Below, in pieces: positions 1 through 5,482 of a DNA stretch of 7,593 nt (position 1 is its first letter; each line of letters opens with the position of its first letter). Both the position numbers and the translations under genes were made by a program. The stretch spans positions 1-7,593 of the forward strand of contig JALUWE010000459.1 in the NCBI GenBank assembly GCA_027019845.1, in the 5' to 3' direction. A model generated the notes under the pieces. The model had not been told where the DNA came from. It searched no databases and was given only the letters and a program-made list of their open reading frames with translations. The DNA comes from Anaerolineales bacterium (GTDB lineage: Bacteria > Chloroflexota > Anaerolineae > Anaerolineales > JABWBV01).

Positions 1-746
1 ACTCCCCCGAAGTGTTCAGCGCGCACGACGCGCACGCTGCCCAGGCGCGCCGCGGCCGCGCGCCCAAAACCCCGCCCCCCGAAAACGTGATCATCTGCTT
101 CCAGCAACCCCCGATCCAATACCTGATCAAAAAACACCGCGGCCGCAAGCTGGACGGCTACTTCGGCGATTTCTGGGCCCTGCGCGGGACGCGTACCCCG
201 ATTGGGGTGGCCGGGAACTTCGGCATCGGCGCGCCGGCCGCGGGAGTGATGCTGGAGGGGCTGATCGCGCGCGGCGCGCGGCGGTTCATCGTGACCGGCT
301 GGGCTGGCGGGCTGCACGAATGGCTGCACCCCGGCGACCTGGTGGTCTGCGACCGCGCCCTGCGCGACGAAGGCACCTCCCACCACTACCTGCCATCCGA
401 ACAGTTCGCGCTGCCAGACCCCATGCTCACCAGCCAAATGCAAGCCGCCCTCACCAATCTTGGCTATGCGCACTCTACCGGACCGTCCTGGACCACCGAC
501 GCCCCCTTCCGTGAAACCCGCGCCGAAGTCGAGCACTACCGCGCCCTCGGCATCCTGACCGTTGAAATGGAAGCCGCCGCGCTGTTCGCCATCGCCCAAT
601 ACCGCCGCGTGCAATGCGCAGCCGCCTTCTCCGTCGGCGACTCGCTCAAAAACGACCGCTGGCAGGTGGACTTCGACCGTGCCGCCATGCATCGCGGTCT
701 GGAAAAACTGGCCGAAGCCGCGGTGCGGTGTTTGGAGGGGAGGTGA
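1..746 (+). CDS. Nucleoside phosphorylase family protein (PNP/UDP phosphorylase superfamily), 5' end cut by window
   Basis: The reading frame is open from the window's left edge (codons from position 3) and ends with TGA at 744-746. The real start probably lies upstream. A GTG at 12 is possible, but the residues before and after it look like the usual N-terminal stretch of these enzymes. Family members cleave nucleosides with phosphate to give a free base and a pentose 1-phosphate in the cytoplasm. Counting from GTG 12, visible signatures are a glycine-rich NFGIGAPAAG at 69-78, the core strand FIVTGWAGGL at 92-101, TTDAPFRE at 161-168, the ribose-binding-type VEMEAAALF at 184-192 and a late Asp in VGDS (D210), where the family keeps its catalytic acid. 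About 245 residues is near full family length. The superfamily call is firm. Uridine, purine or another substrate cannot be chosen. The gene ends in a purine-rich GGAGGGGAGG just before the stop, followed 11 bases later by a repeat array. Confidence 0.85.
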   Translation, partial: SPEVFSAHDAHAAQARRGRAPKTPPPENVIICFQQPPIQYLIKKHRGRKLDGYFGDFWALRGTRTPIGVAGNFGIGAPAAGVMLEGLIARGARRFIVTGWAGGLHEWLHPGDLVVCDRALRDEGTSHHYLPSEQFALPDPMLTSQMQAALTNLGYAHSTGPSWTTDAPFRETRAEVEHYRALGILTVEMEAAALFAIAQYRRVQCAAAFSVGDSLKNDRWQVDFDRAAMHRGLEKLAEAAVRCLEGR

Positions 747-757
747 ATCGGGAATTA

Positions 758-1142
758 CACCCTGAGCAGAGGGCGGCGCAGCCGCTCGTAGTCGAAGGAT
801 GGGGAATTGGATATTGGGTAATTGAGTAATTGGGTAATTGCATCCTGAGCAGAGGGCGGCGCAGCCGCTCGTAGTCGAAGGATGGGGATAGGGAATTGTG
901 AATGGTGAATGGTGAATTGCATCCTGAGCGGAGGGCGGCGCAGCCGCTCGAAGTCGAAGGATGGGGATAGGGGATAGGGAATTGTGAATTGTGAATGGTG
1001 AATTGCATCCTGAGCGGAGGGCGGCGCAGCCGCTCGAAGTCGAAGGATGGGGATAGGGAATTGTGAATTGTGAATTGTGAATGGTGAATGGTGAATTGCA
1101 TCCTGAGCGGAGGGCGGCGCAGCCGCTCGAAGTCGAAGGATG
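758..1142 (-). repeat. Array of five 44-bp hairpin elements with heptamer-rich tails
   Basis: Five copies of a 44-bp imperfect palindrome lie at 758-801, 841-884, 920-963, 1006-1049 and 1099-1142. Read on the minus strand, each starts CATCCTTCGACT and ends CGCTCAGGATG (the 758-801 copy ends in GTG). The ends CATCCT/AGGATG are complementary, and an inner GAGCGG/CCGCTC pair surrounds a GC-rich centre. Copies are separated by 35 to 49 bases of low-complexity sequence built from GAATTGT, GAATGGT and GGGATAG heptamers, or GGGTAATT-like octamers next to the first copy. This stretch fills the whole gap between the phosphorylase and the glycosyltransferase, and I see no gene in it. Long minus-strand open frames here arise only because the repeat lacks stop codons in that direction. 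The last copy ends in an ATG (1140-1142) that can be mistaken for the start of the next gene. Confidence 0.95.
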
Positions 1143-1147
1143 GAACT

Positions 1148-1182
1148 GAACACTGAATACCGAACACTGAACACTGAACACC
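1148..1182 (+). repeat. Heptamer tandem repeat (GAACACT, five units)
   Basis: Five adjacent 7-bp units read GAACACT, GAATACC, GAACACT, GAACACT, GAACACC, with a shortened GAACT unit just before (1143-1147). The repeat sits between the last hairpin element and the glycosyltransferase start, with only CCGCCCC... left before the ATG at 1188. It contributes no recognisable ribosome-binding site. Read in frame with the downstream gene it would encode an artificial-looking NTEYRTLNTEHRP peptide. Confidence 0.85.
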
Positions 1183-1187
1183 GCCCC

Positions 1188-2324
1188 ATGCCCGCCATCG
1201 TGATCAACGCCTACAACCGCCCGCACGCGCTCCAGCGTCTGCTCCACTCGCTGGCGCGCGCCCACGTGCCCGATGGCACCCGGCTGATCATCTCCATCGA
1301 CCACGGCGGAGACCCGCAGGTGCGCCGCATCGCGGAAAACTTCGCCTGGGCACACGGCCCGTTCGAGGTGATCGCGCACGAGCGCAAACGCGGCCTGATC
1401 GGGCACTTCCTGTTCTGCGGCGGCCTGACCCGCACCCTCGGCGACATCATCTACCTGGAAGACGACCTGTACGTCAGCCGGGCGTTCTACGCCTTCGCGG
1501 CCCAGTCGCTGGAGGCCTATCGCCACGACTCCCGTGTGGCCGGAATCTCCCTCAATCGCTTGCATTTCAATGGTTACACACGCTACCCCTTCGAGCCGAT
1601 CCCCGACGCCGCCGACGTCTTCTTCCTCCAGGTTTACTGGTACCAGGGGCAAGCCTACACCCCCCGCATGTGGGAGGAGTTTGAGACCTGGTGGCACACT
1701 CCAGACCGCGAAGTGCGTCCCGAAGACGGCCTGCACCCCGCCCTGCTGCCCGGCCCCGCCTGGGAAGACGATTTCTTCCCCTCCGCCATCAAATACCTGG
1801 CGCAAACCGGCAAATTCTTCGTCTTCCCTTGCCAATCCCTCACCACCAACTTCGGCGACGCCGGCACCCACTTCGAGCACGGCACCCGCTTCTTTCAGGT
1901 GCCGCTGCAACACCACCGCCGCGACTTCCGCTTCCAGCCGTTGGAGGCGGCCCTGGCGGTGTACGACCCCTTCTTCGAGATATTGCCTGACAGGCTGGCC
2001 GCGGCCCTGCCGGGGTACGACTTCGACGTGGACCTGAACGGCACCAAACCGCCCGCCGCGCGGACCCGGCCCTGGGTGCTGACCACCCGGCCGGTCACCG
2101 CGGCCGCGCGCGGGTTCGCGCTCGCGCTGCGCCCGCCGGAGATGAACGTGCTGGAGGGGCTGCCGGGGCGCGGTATCGCGCTGGCGCGGCCCGGTGACAT
2201 TCGCCGCGGCTGGCTGGCAGATTTGCGCTTCGAACAGCAGCGCCACGCCTACCACGCGCGGGGGGAGATCGCGCTGCGAAGGTGGTTGTTGTATTGGCTG
2301 GCGAAAAAACTTACACGGCCTTGA
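1188..2324 (+). CDS. GT-A-fold glycosyltransferase (GT2 / GNT-I-like)
   Basis: This 378-residue protein begins with a typical GT-A strand, PAIVINAYNRP at 2-12, followed by a second strand LIISIDHGG at 33-41. An acidic metal/nucleotide-sugar motif YLEDDLY lies at 89-95 (E91, D92, D93) and a second acidic cluster WEDDFF at 192-197 sits where GT2 enzymes place the catalytic base. The family moves a sugar from a nucleotide-sugar donor to an acceptor, commonly for surface polysaccharide. Donor and acceptor cannot be told here. About the last 120 residues (from ~255) have no motif I recognise. I chose ATG 1188 because the protein fold begins there. The upstream in-frame ATG at 1140 lies inside a repeat element and would add 16 repeat-coded residues. 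No clear Shine-Dalgarno precedes 1188. No transmembrane helix is evident. The stop overlaps the -35 box of the next promoter. Confidence 0.8.
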   Translation: MPAIVINAYNRPHALQRLLHSLARAHVPDGTRLIISIDHGGDPQVRRIAENFAWAHGPFEVIAHERKRGLIGHFLFCGGLTRTLGDIIYLEDDLYVSRAFYAFAAQSLEAYRHDSRVAGISLNRLHFNGYTRYPFEPIPDAADVFFLQVYWYQGQAYTPRMWEEFETWWHTPDREVRPEDGLHPALLPGPAWEDDFFPSAIKYLAQTGKFFVFPCQSLTTNFGDAGTHFEHGTRFFQVPLQHHRRDFRFQPLEAALAVYDPFFEILPDRLAAALPGYDFDVDLNGTKPPAARTRPWVLTTRPVTAAARGFALALRPPEMNVLEGLPGRGIALARPGDIRRGWLADLRFEQQRHAYHARGEIALRRWLLYWLAKKLTRP

Positions 2325-2349
2325 CACACAACCCGAACATCGATACAAT
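2321..2349 (+). promoter_or_regulatory. Sigma70-type promoter of the tetR cassette
   Basis: A perfect TTGACA (2321-2326) and TACAAT (2344-2349, five of six consensus bases) are separated by exactly 17 bases. The -35 box overlaps the stop codon of the glycosyltransferase. Transcription would be expected to start near 2356, giving a leader of about 19 bases before the ATG at 2375. The spacer holds CCGAACAT (2333-2340), the same half-site found in the palindrome just downstream. It is the strongest promoter match I saw in the window. Confidence 0.75.
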
Positions 2350-2351
2350 AA

Positions 2352-2364
2352 CGAACAATGTTCG
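2352..2364 (+). promoter_or_regulatory. Candidate TetR operator (13-bp palindrome)
   Basis: CGAACAATGTTCG is a perfect palindrome around its central A, and G2365 completes a TGTTCGG half-site. It spans the predicted transcription start, directly behind the -10 box, a classic place for repression by a TetR dimer encoded immediately downstream. CCGAACA occurs also at 2333-2339 inside the promoter spacer and at 3013-3019 ahead of the enzyme genes. That the TetR protein binds it is an inference from position and symmetry. Confidence 0.6.
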
Positions 2365-2374
2365 GAAATCTGAC

Positions 2375-2995
2375 ATGAATCAAGCCGCCACACCCCTTAC
2401 CCCACGCGAGCGACGCCACCAGCGCACCCGCCAGGCCATCCTGGACGCGGCCCTGGAGCTGATCAACCAGGGCGGCATGAAGGAACTCTCCATGCGCAAG
2501 ATCGCGGAGCGGATCGATTACAGCCCCGCCGGGTTGTACGAGTATTTCGGCAGCAAAGAGGAGATCATCGCGGCCGCATGTGCGCAGGCTGAGCAACGCC
2601 TGGAAGCCTATATGAAAGCGGTAGACCCCTCCCTCCCGCCGGCCCAACGGCTGGTGGAACTGGGTATGGCCTACATCCGCTTCGCCCAAAACTACTCCGA
2701 GCAGTTCATTGCACTGCAATTTTCCCAGGCATCCGGTCAAACCGAGCTGCCCGCTCCGGTCGAGACGCACGGCTCGTTCAAAGTTTTGCTGGAAACCGTT
2801 CAGGAAGCGATGAACGCGGGAGAGATCTCCGCCGAACCGTACGACGTTTTCACGGTCGCGTATACCTGCTGGGCGTTCGTACATGGCATGGCCCTGTTGA
2901 GACTGACCACCTTGAAAGACGTGGAGGTCGATTTCGAGCCGGTCAACCGCTGGGCGCTGGAAAAATACATTGAGGGGTTACGAACAACGTCATAA
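2375..2995 (+). CDS. TetR/AcrR-family transcriptional repressor with WHG-type C-terminal domain
   Basis: This 206-residue regulator has the standard TetR layout. An N-terminal helix TRQAILDAALELI (18-30) is followed by the DNA-binding helix-turn-helix LSMRKIAERIDYSPAGLYEYFGSKEEI split over residues 39-64. The helical ligand/dimer domain includes WAFVHGMALL at 166-175, the W...HG signature of the WHG domain (TetR_C_33). Such proteins are dimeric cytoplasmic repressors released by a small molecule. I chose ATG 2375. Longer frames starting at 2282 would run through the promoter and add 31 residues unlike any TetR N-terminus. Only a weak GGAAA (2364-2368) serves as ribosome-binding site. The gene lies behind its own promoter and palindromic operator, and ahead of two enzyme genes whose gap holds a related inverted repeat. 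Autoregulation and control of those genes are likely but inferred. Base composition is less GC-rich than in flanking genes. Confidence 0.9.
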   Translation: MNQAATPLTPRERRHQRTRQAILDAALELINQGGMKELSMRKIAERIDYSPAGLYEYFGSKEEIIAAACAQAEQRLEAYMKAVDPSLPPAQRLVELGMAYIRFAQNYSEQFIALQFSQASGQTELPAPVETHGSFKVLLETVQEAMNAGEISAEPYDVFTVAYTCWAFVHGMALLRLTTLKDVEVDFEPVNRWALEKYIEGLRTTS

Positions 2996-3009
2996 TTTTT
3001 TTTCGGCAC

Positions 3010-3030
3010 AAACCGAACAACTTTCGGTTT
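3010..3030 (+). promoter_or_regulatory. Inverted repeat before the DUF4188 gene: second operator candidate or weak attenuator
   Basis: Two perfect 8-bp arms, AAACCGAA (3010-3017) and TTCGGTTT (3023-3030), flank a 5-base centre CAACT. The left side contains CCGAACA, the half-site of the palindrome at the tetR promoter, and TTTCGG recurs at 3001-3006. This favours a second binding site for the repressor. The right arm runs into four T's, so a weak terminator or attenuator between tetR and the enzyme genes is the alternative. An eight-T run at 2996-3003 lies just upstream. I found no convincing -35/-10 pair in this gap. Confidence 0.45.
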
Positions 3031-3054
3031 TCAACCACATTTCGCTTTTTAGAT

Positions 3055-3060
3055 AAGGAG
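3055..3060 (+). promoter_or_regulatory. Ribosome binding site of the DUF4188 gene
   Basis: AAGGAG lies five bases before ATG 3066, near-ideal spacing. It fixes the start of the DUF4188 gene, and it contrasts with the absence of any such motif before the glycosyltransferase, the second permease (at 5483) and the ATPase. Confidence 0.8.
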
Positions 3061-3065
3061 TTCTA

Positions 3066-3584
3066 ATGACTGCCACAGTTTACCCAGGCCGGTTTACGGC
3101 CCACATCGAAAGCGATTTCGTCGTGTTCCTGATCGGGATGCGCATCAACAAGTTCTTTGCCTTCCGAAAATGGCTACCCGTCGCCCGCGCCATGCCGCGC
3201 ATGATCAAGACGCTCTATCGGCACCCGGAAAAAGGCTTCCTTTCCGCGGAGAACTTCATCAACGGGCGCACCGTGCTGATGGTGCAATACTGGCGCTCGT
3301 TCGAGGATCTGGAGCGCTTCGCCCGCGACCCTGCCGATCCCCACCTGGAGGCCTGGAAACAGTTCCACAAAGCCATTGGCGACGACGGCTCGGTAGGCAT
3401 CTGGCACGAGACGTATGTGATCCGGCCCGGCTGCCACGAAGCCGTCTACGTGAACATGCCGCGCTTCGGACTGGCACAGGCATCCGGGCACATCCCCGTT
3501 TCCGGCACTACCCAAACCGCGCGGCAGCGGATCAGCACGGCAAAACATTCCCCAACCCGCCTATCCCCTTTGCAGGAGGCATAA
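3066..3584 (+). CDS. DUF4188-family protein (putative monooxygenase-like, dimeric alpha/beta-barrel type)
   Basis: The 172-residue product resembles the DUF4188 family, described as monooxygenase-like. The order fits a ferredoxin-like alpha/beta-barrel fold: a first strand DFVVFLIGMRINKFF at 17-31, a helical stretch KWLPVARAMPRMIKTLY at 35-51, a strand GRTVLMVQYWRSFEDLERFARD at 67-88 (split by the W76 turn), the helix HLEAWKQFHKAIG at 93-105 and a strand GIWHETYVI at 111-119. His93 and His114 are possible functional residues. No cofactor motif is seen, as is usual for small cofactor-free monooxygenases of this shape. The reaction and substrate are unknown. The last ~30 residues look disordered. 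A strong Shine-Dalgarno fixes the start. The gene is one base from the DJ-1-like gene and carries that gene's ribosome-binding site in its final codons, so the two are surely co-transcribed. Confidence 0.75.
   Translation: MTATVYPGRFTAHIESDFVVFLIGMRINKFFAFRKWLPVARAMPRMIKTLYRHPEKGFLSAENFINGRTVLMVQYWRSFEDLERFARDPADPHLEAWKQFHKAIGDDGSVGIWHETYVIRPGCHEAVYVNMPRFGLAQASGHIPVSGTTQTARQRISTAKHSPTRLSPLQEA
3574..3579 (+). promoter_or_regulatory. Ribosome binding site of the DJ-1/PfpI gene
   Basis: A full AGGAGG lies six bases before ATG 3586, inside the last codons of the DUF4188 gene. Only one base separates the upstream TAA (3582-3584) from the ATG, so translation of the pair is probably coupled. Confidence 0.85.
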
Positions 3585-3585
3585 A

Positions 3586-4323
3586 ATGAAAATCGTATTT
3601 CTCGTATACCCGGGTATGACCGCGTTGGATGCAATTGGGCCGTATGAAGTGTTCAACTCTTTACGAACATTCGATATCCAGTTTGTCTGGAAAGAAGTGG
3701 GCCCCGTAGTGACGGACAGCGGTGTACTCGTATTGGGAGCCACCCACACGCTGGGCGAAGTTCACGAATGCGATGTTGTGCTGGTGCCCGGCTCGTCTAC
3801 TGACACACTAACGCTCATGGCGGATCGAGAAGTGCTGGATTGGCTGCGATCCATCCACCCCACCACTCGTTTTACCACCTCGGTTTGTTCGGGAGCGTTG
3901 ATTCTCGGCGCGGCCGGTCTGCTGGAGGGGATTCCAGCCACAACGCATTGGGGCGCGATGGCGGGCCTCAAACAAGTTGGCGCCAGGCCGGAACCGGAAG
4001 AGCGTATTGTCCGCTACGAAAAAATCATCACCGCAGCCGGCGTTTCCGCGGGGATCGATCTGGCGCTGTATCTGGTCGGGGAATTGCTCGACGAGGAGCA
4101 GGCTATGATCGCTCAACTGCTGATCGAATACGATCCGCAACCGCCCTTTGATTCGGGACACATGAGCAAAGCCAACAAAGAAGTTGCCCGCCAGGCAAAA
4201 GTGAAAATCGCCAAAGCCGCGGCCATGAACCCCCGCAATCTGGTAAGCATCCCAAAAATCGGGGCGAACCAGTGGCGCAAGATACTCAAAGGTCAGCCCA
4301 AACGCGAAAAAGGGGTGAAATAA
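3586..4323 (+). CDS. DJ-1/PfpI-family protein, isonitrile-hydratase-like
   Basis: This 245-residue protein has the class I glutamine amidotransferase-like fold of the DJ-1/PfpI superfamily. It opens with MKIVFLVYPGMTALDAIGPYEVF (split at D15), containing the acidic pair D15 and E21. A core strand DVVLVPGS is at 63-70. The nucleophile elbow SVCSGALILGAAGLL at 99-113 places the reactive cysteine at C101. ATTHW follows at 118-122, and the YDPQPPFDSG stretch typical of isonitrile hydratase relatives is at 187-196. Bacterial isonitrile hydratase adds water to an isonitrile to give an N-substituted formamide. Other members are glyoxalases, chaperones or regulators, so the exact reaction is uncertain. 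About 45 residues after 200 form a Lys/Arg-rich tail longer than I expect for the family. A perfect Shine-Dalgarno and a one-base gap tie it to the DUF4188 gene. Base composition is less GC-rich than in the exporter genes. Confidence 0.82.
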   Translation: MKIVFLVYPGMTALDAIGPYEVFNSLRTFDIQFVWKEVGPVVTDSGVLVLGATHTLGEVHECDVVLVPGSSTDTLTLMADREVLDWLRSIHPTTRFTTSVCSGALILGAAGLLEGIPATTHWGAMAGLKQVGARPEPEERIVRYEKIITAAGVSAGIDLALYLVGELLDEEQAMIAQLLIEYDPQPPFDSGHMSKANKEVARQAKVKIAKAAAMNPRNLVSIPKIGANQWRKILKGQPKREKGVK

Positions 4324-4352
4324 ATGATACAATCCAAAAACACCTCAACCGG

Positions 4353-4382
4353 TTGCTACAACAGGCAGAATCGCGGCATACT
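4353..4382 (+). promoter_or_regulatory. Weak promoter candidate of the ABC exporter operon
   Basis: TTGCTA (4353-4358) and CATACT (4377-4382) are each four of six matches to the sigma70 boxes, with an 18-base spacer. The predicted start near 4389-4390 would fall almost on ATG 4391, giving a leaderless message. This fits the lack of any Shine-Dalgarno before that ATG. The match alone is weak. The rest of the 67-base gap holds a 10-bp palindrome CAACCGGTTG (4346-4355) and no clear terminator for the upstream gene. Confidence 0.25.
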
Positions 4383-4390
4383 TTCTCACC

Positions 4391-5182
4391 ATGCCCCTCT
4401 TCTGGCAGCTTACCAAACGCTCGTTTCAGCGCCAATTGACGTACCGGGCCGCGGTCTTCGCCGGATTCGTCACCAATTTCGCGTTCGGCCTGTTTCGCAT
4501 CGCCATCATCATCGCGCTGTACGGCGACCGGCAGATCGTCGCCGGGGTGGACGTGCAGGGCGGCATCACCTACATGGTGCTCATCCAGGCCGTGATCGGC
4601 TACCTGAGCCTGTTTAGCTGGTACGACCTGATGCACTCGGTTCACAGCGGGGAAGTGGCCGCCGACCTGCTCAAGCCCATGAACCTGTTCACCTTCTGGC
4701 TGGCCAAAGACCTGGGCCGCGCGCTGGTGCAATTCCTTTTCCGCGGCCTGTTGATCATCCTGCTCTACTCCCTGTTTTTCGACCTGGCTTACCCCAGCAA
4801 CCTGACCCAATGGATGGGGCTGGCCACCGCGGTGGTATTGAGCTGGCTGGTCAGCTTCGCCTGGCGCTTTCTGCTCAACCTGACCGCGTTCTGGACCCCC
4901 AACGCGGTCGGCATCGTGCGCTTCTTCTTCGTGCTCTCCTGGTTCTTCTCCGGCTTCCTCATGCCCCTGCGCTACTTCCCGGACTGGGTGATCCGCATCG
5001 CCAACCTGACCCCCTTCCCGCACACCCTCAACACCGTGATGGACGTGTACATCGGCGCGCTGCAAGGCACAGCCCTGATCCAGGCCCTGCTCATGCAGGT
5101 CCTCTGGGCGCTGATCCTGATCGCCCTCGGGCAGCTCACCCTGCGCGCCGGCGTGAAACGGCTGGTGATTTTGGGAGGTTGA
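4391..5182 (+). CDS. ABC-2 type exporter permease, subunit 1
   Basis: This 263-residue membrane protein has six likely helices at about 21-44, 60-80, 108-132, 141-166, 173-193 and 226-251. An amphipathic N-terminus (WQLTKRSFQRQLTYR) precedes the first helix. A conserved-looking cytoplasmic loop, SGEVAADLLKPMNLF at 86-100, fits the coupling region that contacts the ATPase. MPLRYFPDWVIRIANLTPFP at 191-210 is a typical ABC-2 signature before the last helix. It matches the ABC2_membrane_6 type, in which two different permeases and one ATPase form the pump, here with the genes at 5483 and 6433. The substrate is not readable; relatives include drug and viologen exporters. ATG 4391 is the first start compatible with the fold. 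No Shine-Dalgarno is visible. The gene ends with GGGAGG just before its TGA. Confidence 0.88.
   Translation: MPLFWQLTKRSFQRQLTYRAAVFAGFVTNFAFGLFRIAIIIALYGDRQIVAGVDVQGGITYMVLIQAVIGYLSLFSWYDLMHSVHSGEVAADLLKPMNLFTFWLAKDLGRALVQFLFRGLLIILLYSLFFDLAYPSNLTQWMGLATAVVLSWLVSFAWRFLLNLTAFWTPNAVGIVRFFFVLSWFFSGFLMPLRYFPDWVIRIANLTPFPHTLNTVMDVYIGALQGTALIQALLMQVLWALILIALGQLTLRAGVKRLVILGG
5173..5178 (+). promoter_or_regulatory. Ribosome-binding-like site before GTG 5183
   Basis: GGGAGG lies four bases before GTG 5183, which follows the TGA of the first permease directly (5180-5182). This is the expected arrangement for translational coupling to a next gene. Yet the second permease proper begins 300 bases later, behind a repeat array. 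Either this site was the original start signal of the second permease before the repeat moved in, or it still starts translation through the repeat. Confidence 0.45.
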
Positions 5183-5230
5183 GTGGTAGAGGATTGGAGA
5201 ATAGAGAGTGGATATTGGTCACGATCCCCA

Positions 5231-5482
5231 ATTACCCAATTACCCAATTACCCATCCTTCGACTTCAGGCTCGCTCCGCTCGCCTTCCGCTCAGGATGCC
5301 ATTACCAATTACCCAATTACCCAATTACCCAATTACCCAATTACCCAATTACCCATCCTTCGACTTCAGGCTCGCTCCGCTCGCCTTCCGCTCAGGATGC
5401 CATTACCAATTACCCAATTACCCAATTACCCAATTACCCAATTACCCAATTACCCAATACCCAACTACCAATACCCAATTAC
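5231..5482 (+). repeat. Two 46-bp hairpin elements with AATTACCC tandem tails
   Basis: Octamer repeats (AATTACCC, with slips such as ATTACC) at 5231-5252 lead into a 46-bp element at 5253-5298. More octamers follow (5299-5353), then an identical element at 5354-5399 and a final tail to 5482 that decays into ATACCC and ACTACC variants. The element shares its outer 14 bases (CATCCTTCGACTTC) and final 13 (TCCGCTCAGGATG) with the 44-bp elements elsewhere, but its centre is different: 19 bases with AGGC/GCCT arms. Orientation is opposite to that of the 758-1142 array. Octamers in this direction contain no stop codon in any frame, so the whole stretch is open in the frame of the second permease. 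Apart from the short lead-in 5183-5230, this fills the gap between the permease genes. Confidence 0.95.

Noticed and set aside
758..1142. CRISPR-like pattern: 44-bp repeats spaced by 35 to 49 bases
   Set aside because: The spacers are related low-complexity heptamer strings, not unique sequences, the repeats have long imperfect palindromes, and there are no cas genes.
1140..1187. ATG 1140 as start of the glycosyltransferase
   Set aside because: It lies at the end of a repeat element and adds only heptamer-coded residues; the GT-A fold begins at ATG 1188.
646..1207. Two overlapping minus-strand open frames of 150 and 173 codons
   Set aside because: They are made almost wholly of repeat elements that lack stops on this strand; translations are repetitive FTIHNSQF/RLRAAAPPSAQ strings without domain or ribosome-binding site.
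2282..2374. Upstream GTG 2282 start for the TetR gene
   Set aside because: The added 31 codons overlap the preceding gene, the promoter and the operator; the TetR N-terminus begins naturally at ATG 2375.
4326..4333. GATACAAT after the DJ-1 gene as a -10 box like that of tetR
   Set aside because: No acceptable -35 box lies 16 to 18 bases upstream (CGAAAA at the 17-base position).
4286..5065. Minus-strand open frame of 259 codons opposite the first permease, and similar ones at 5465-6268 and 6757-7392
   Set aside because: These are antisense shadows of GC-rich genes whose + strand products have clear family motifs; the translations are low-complexity and resemble nothing.
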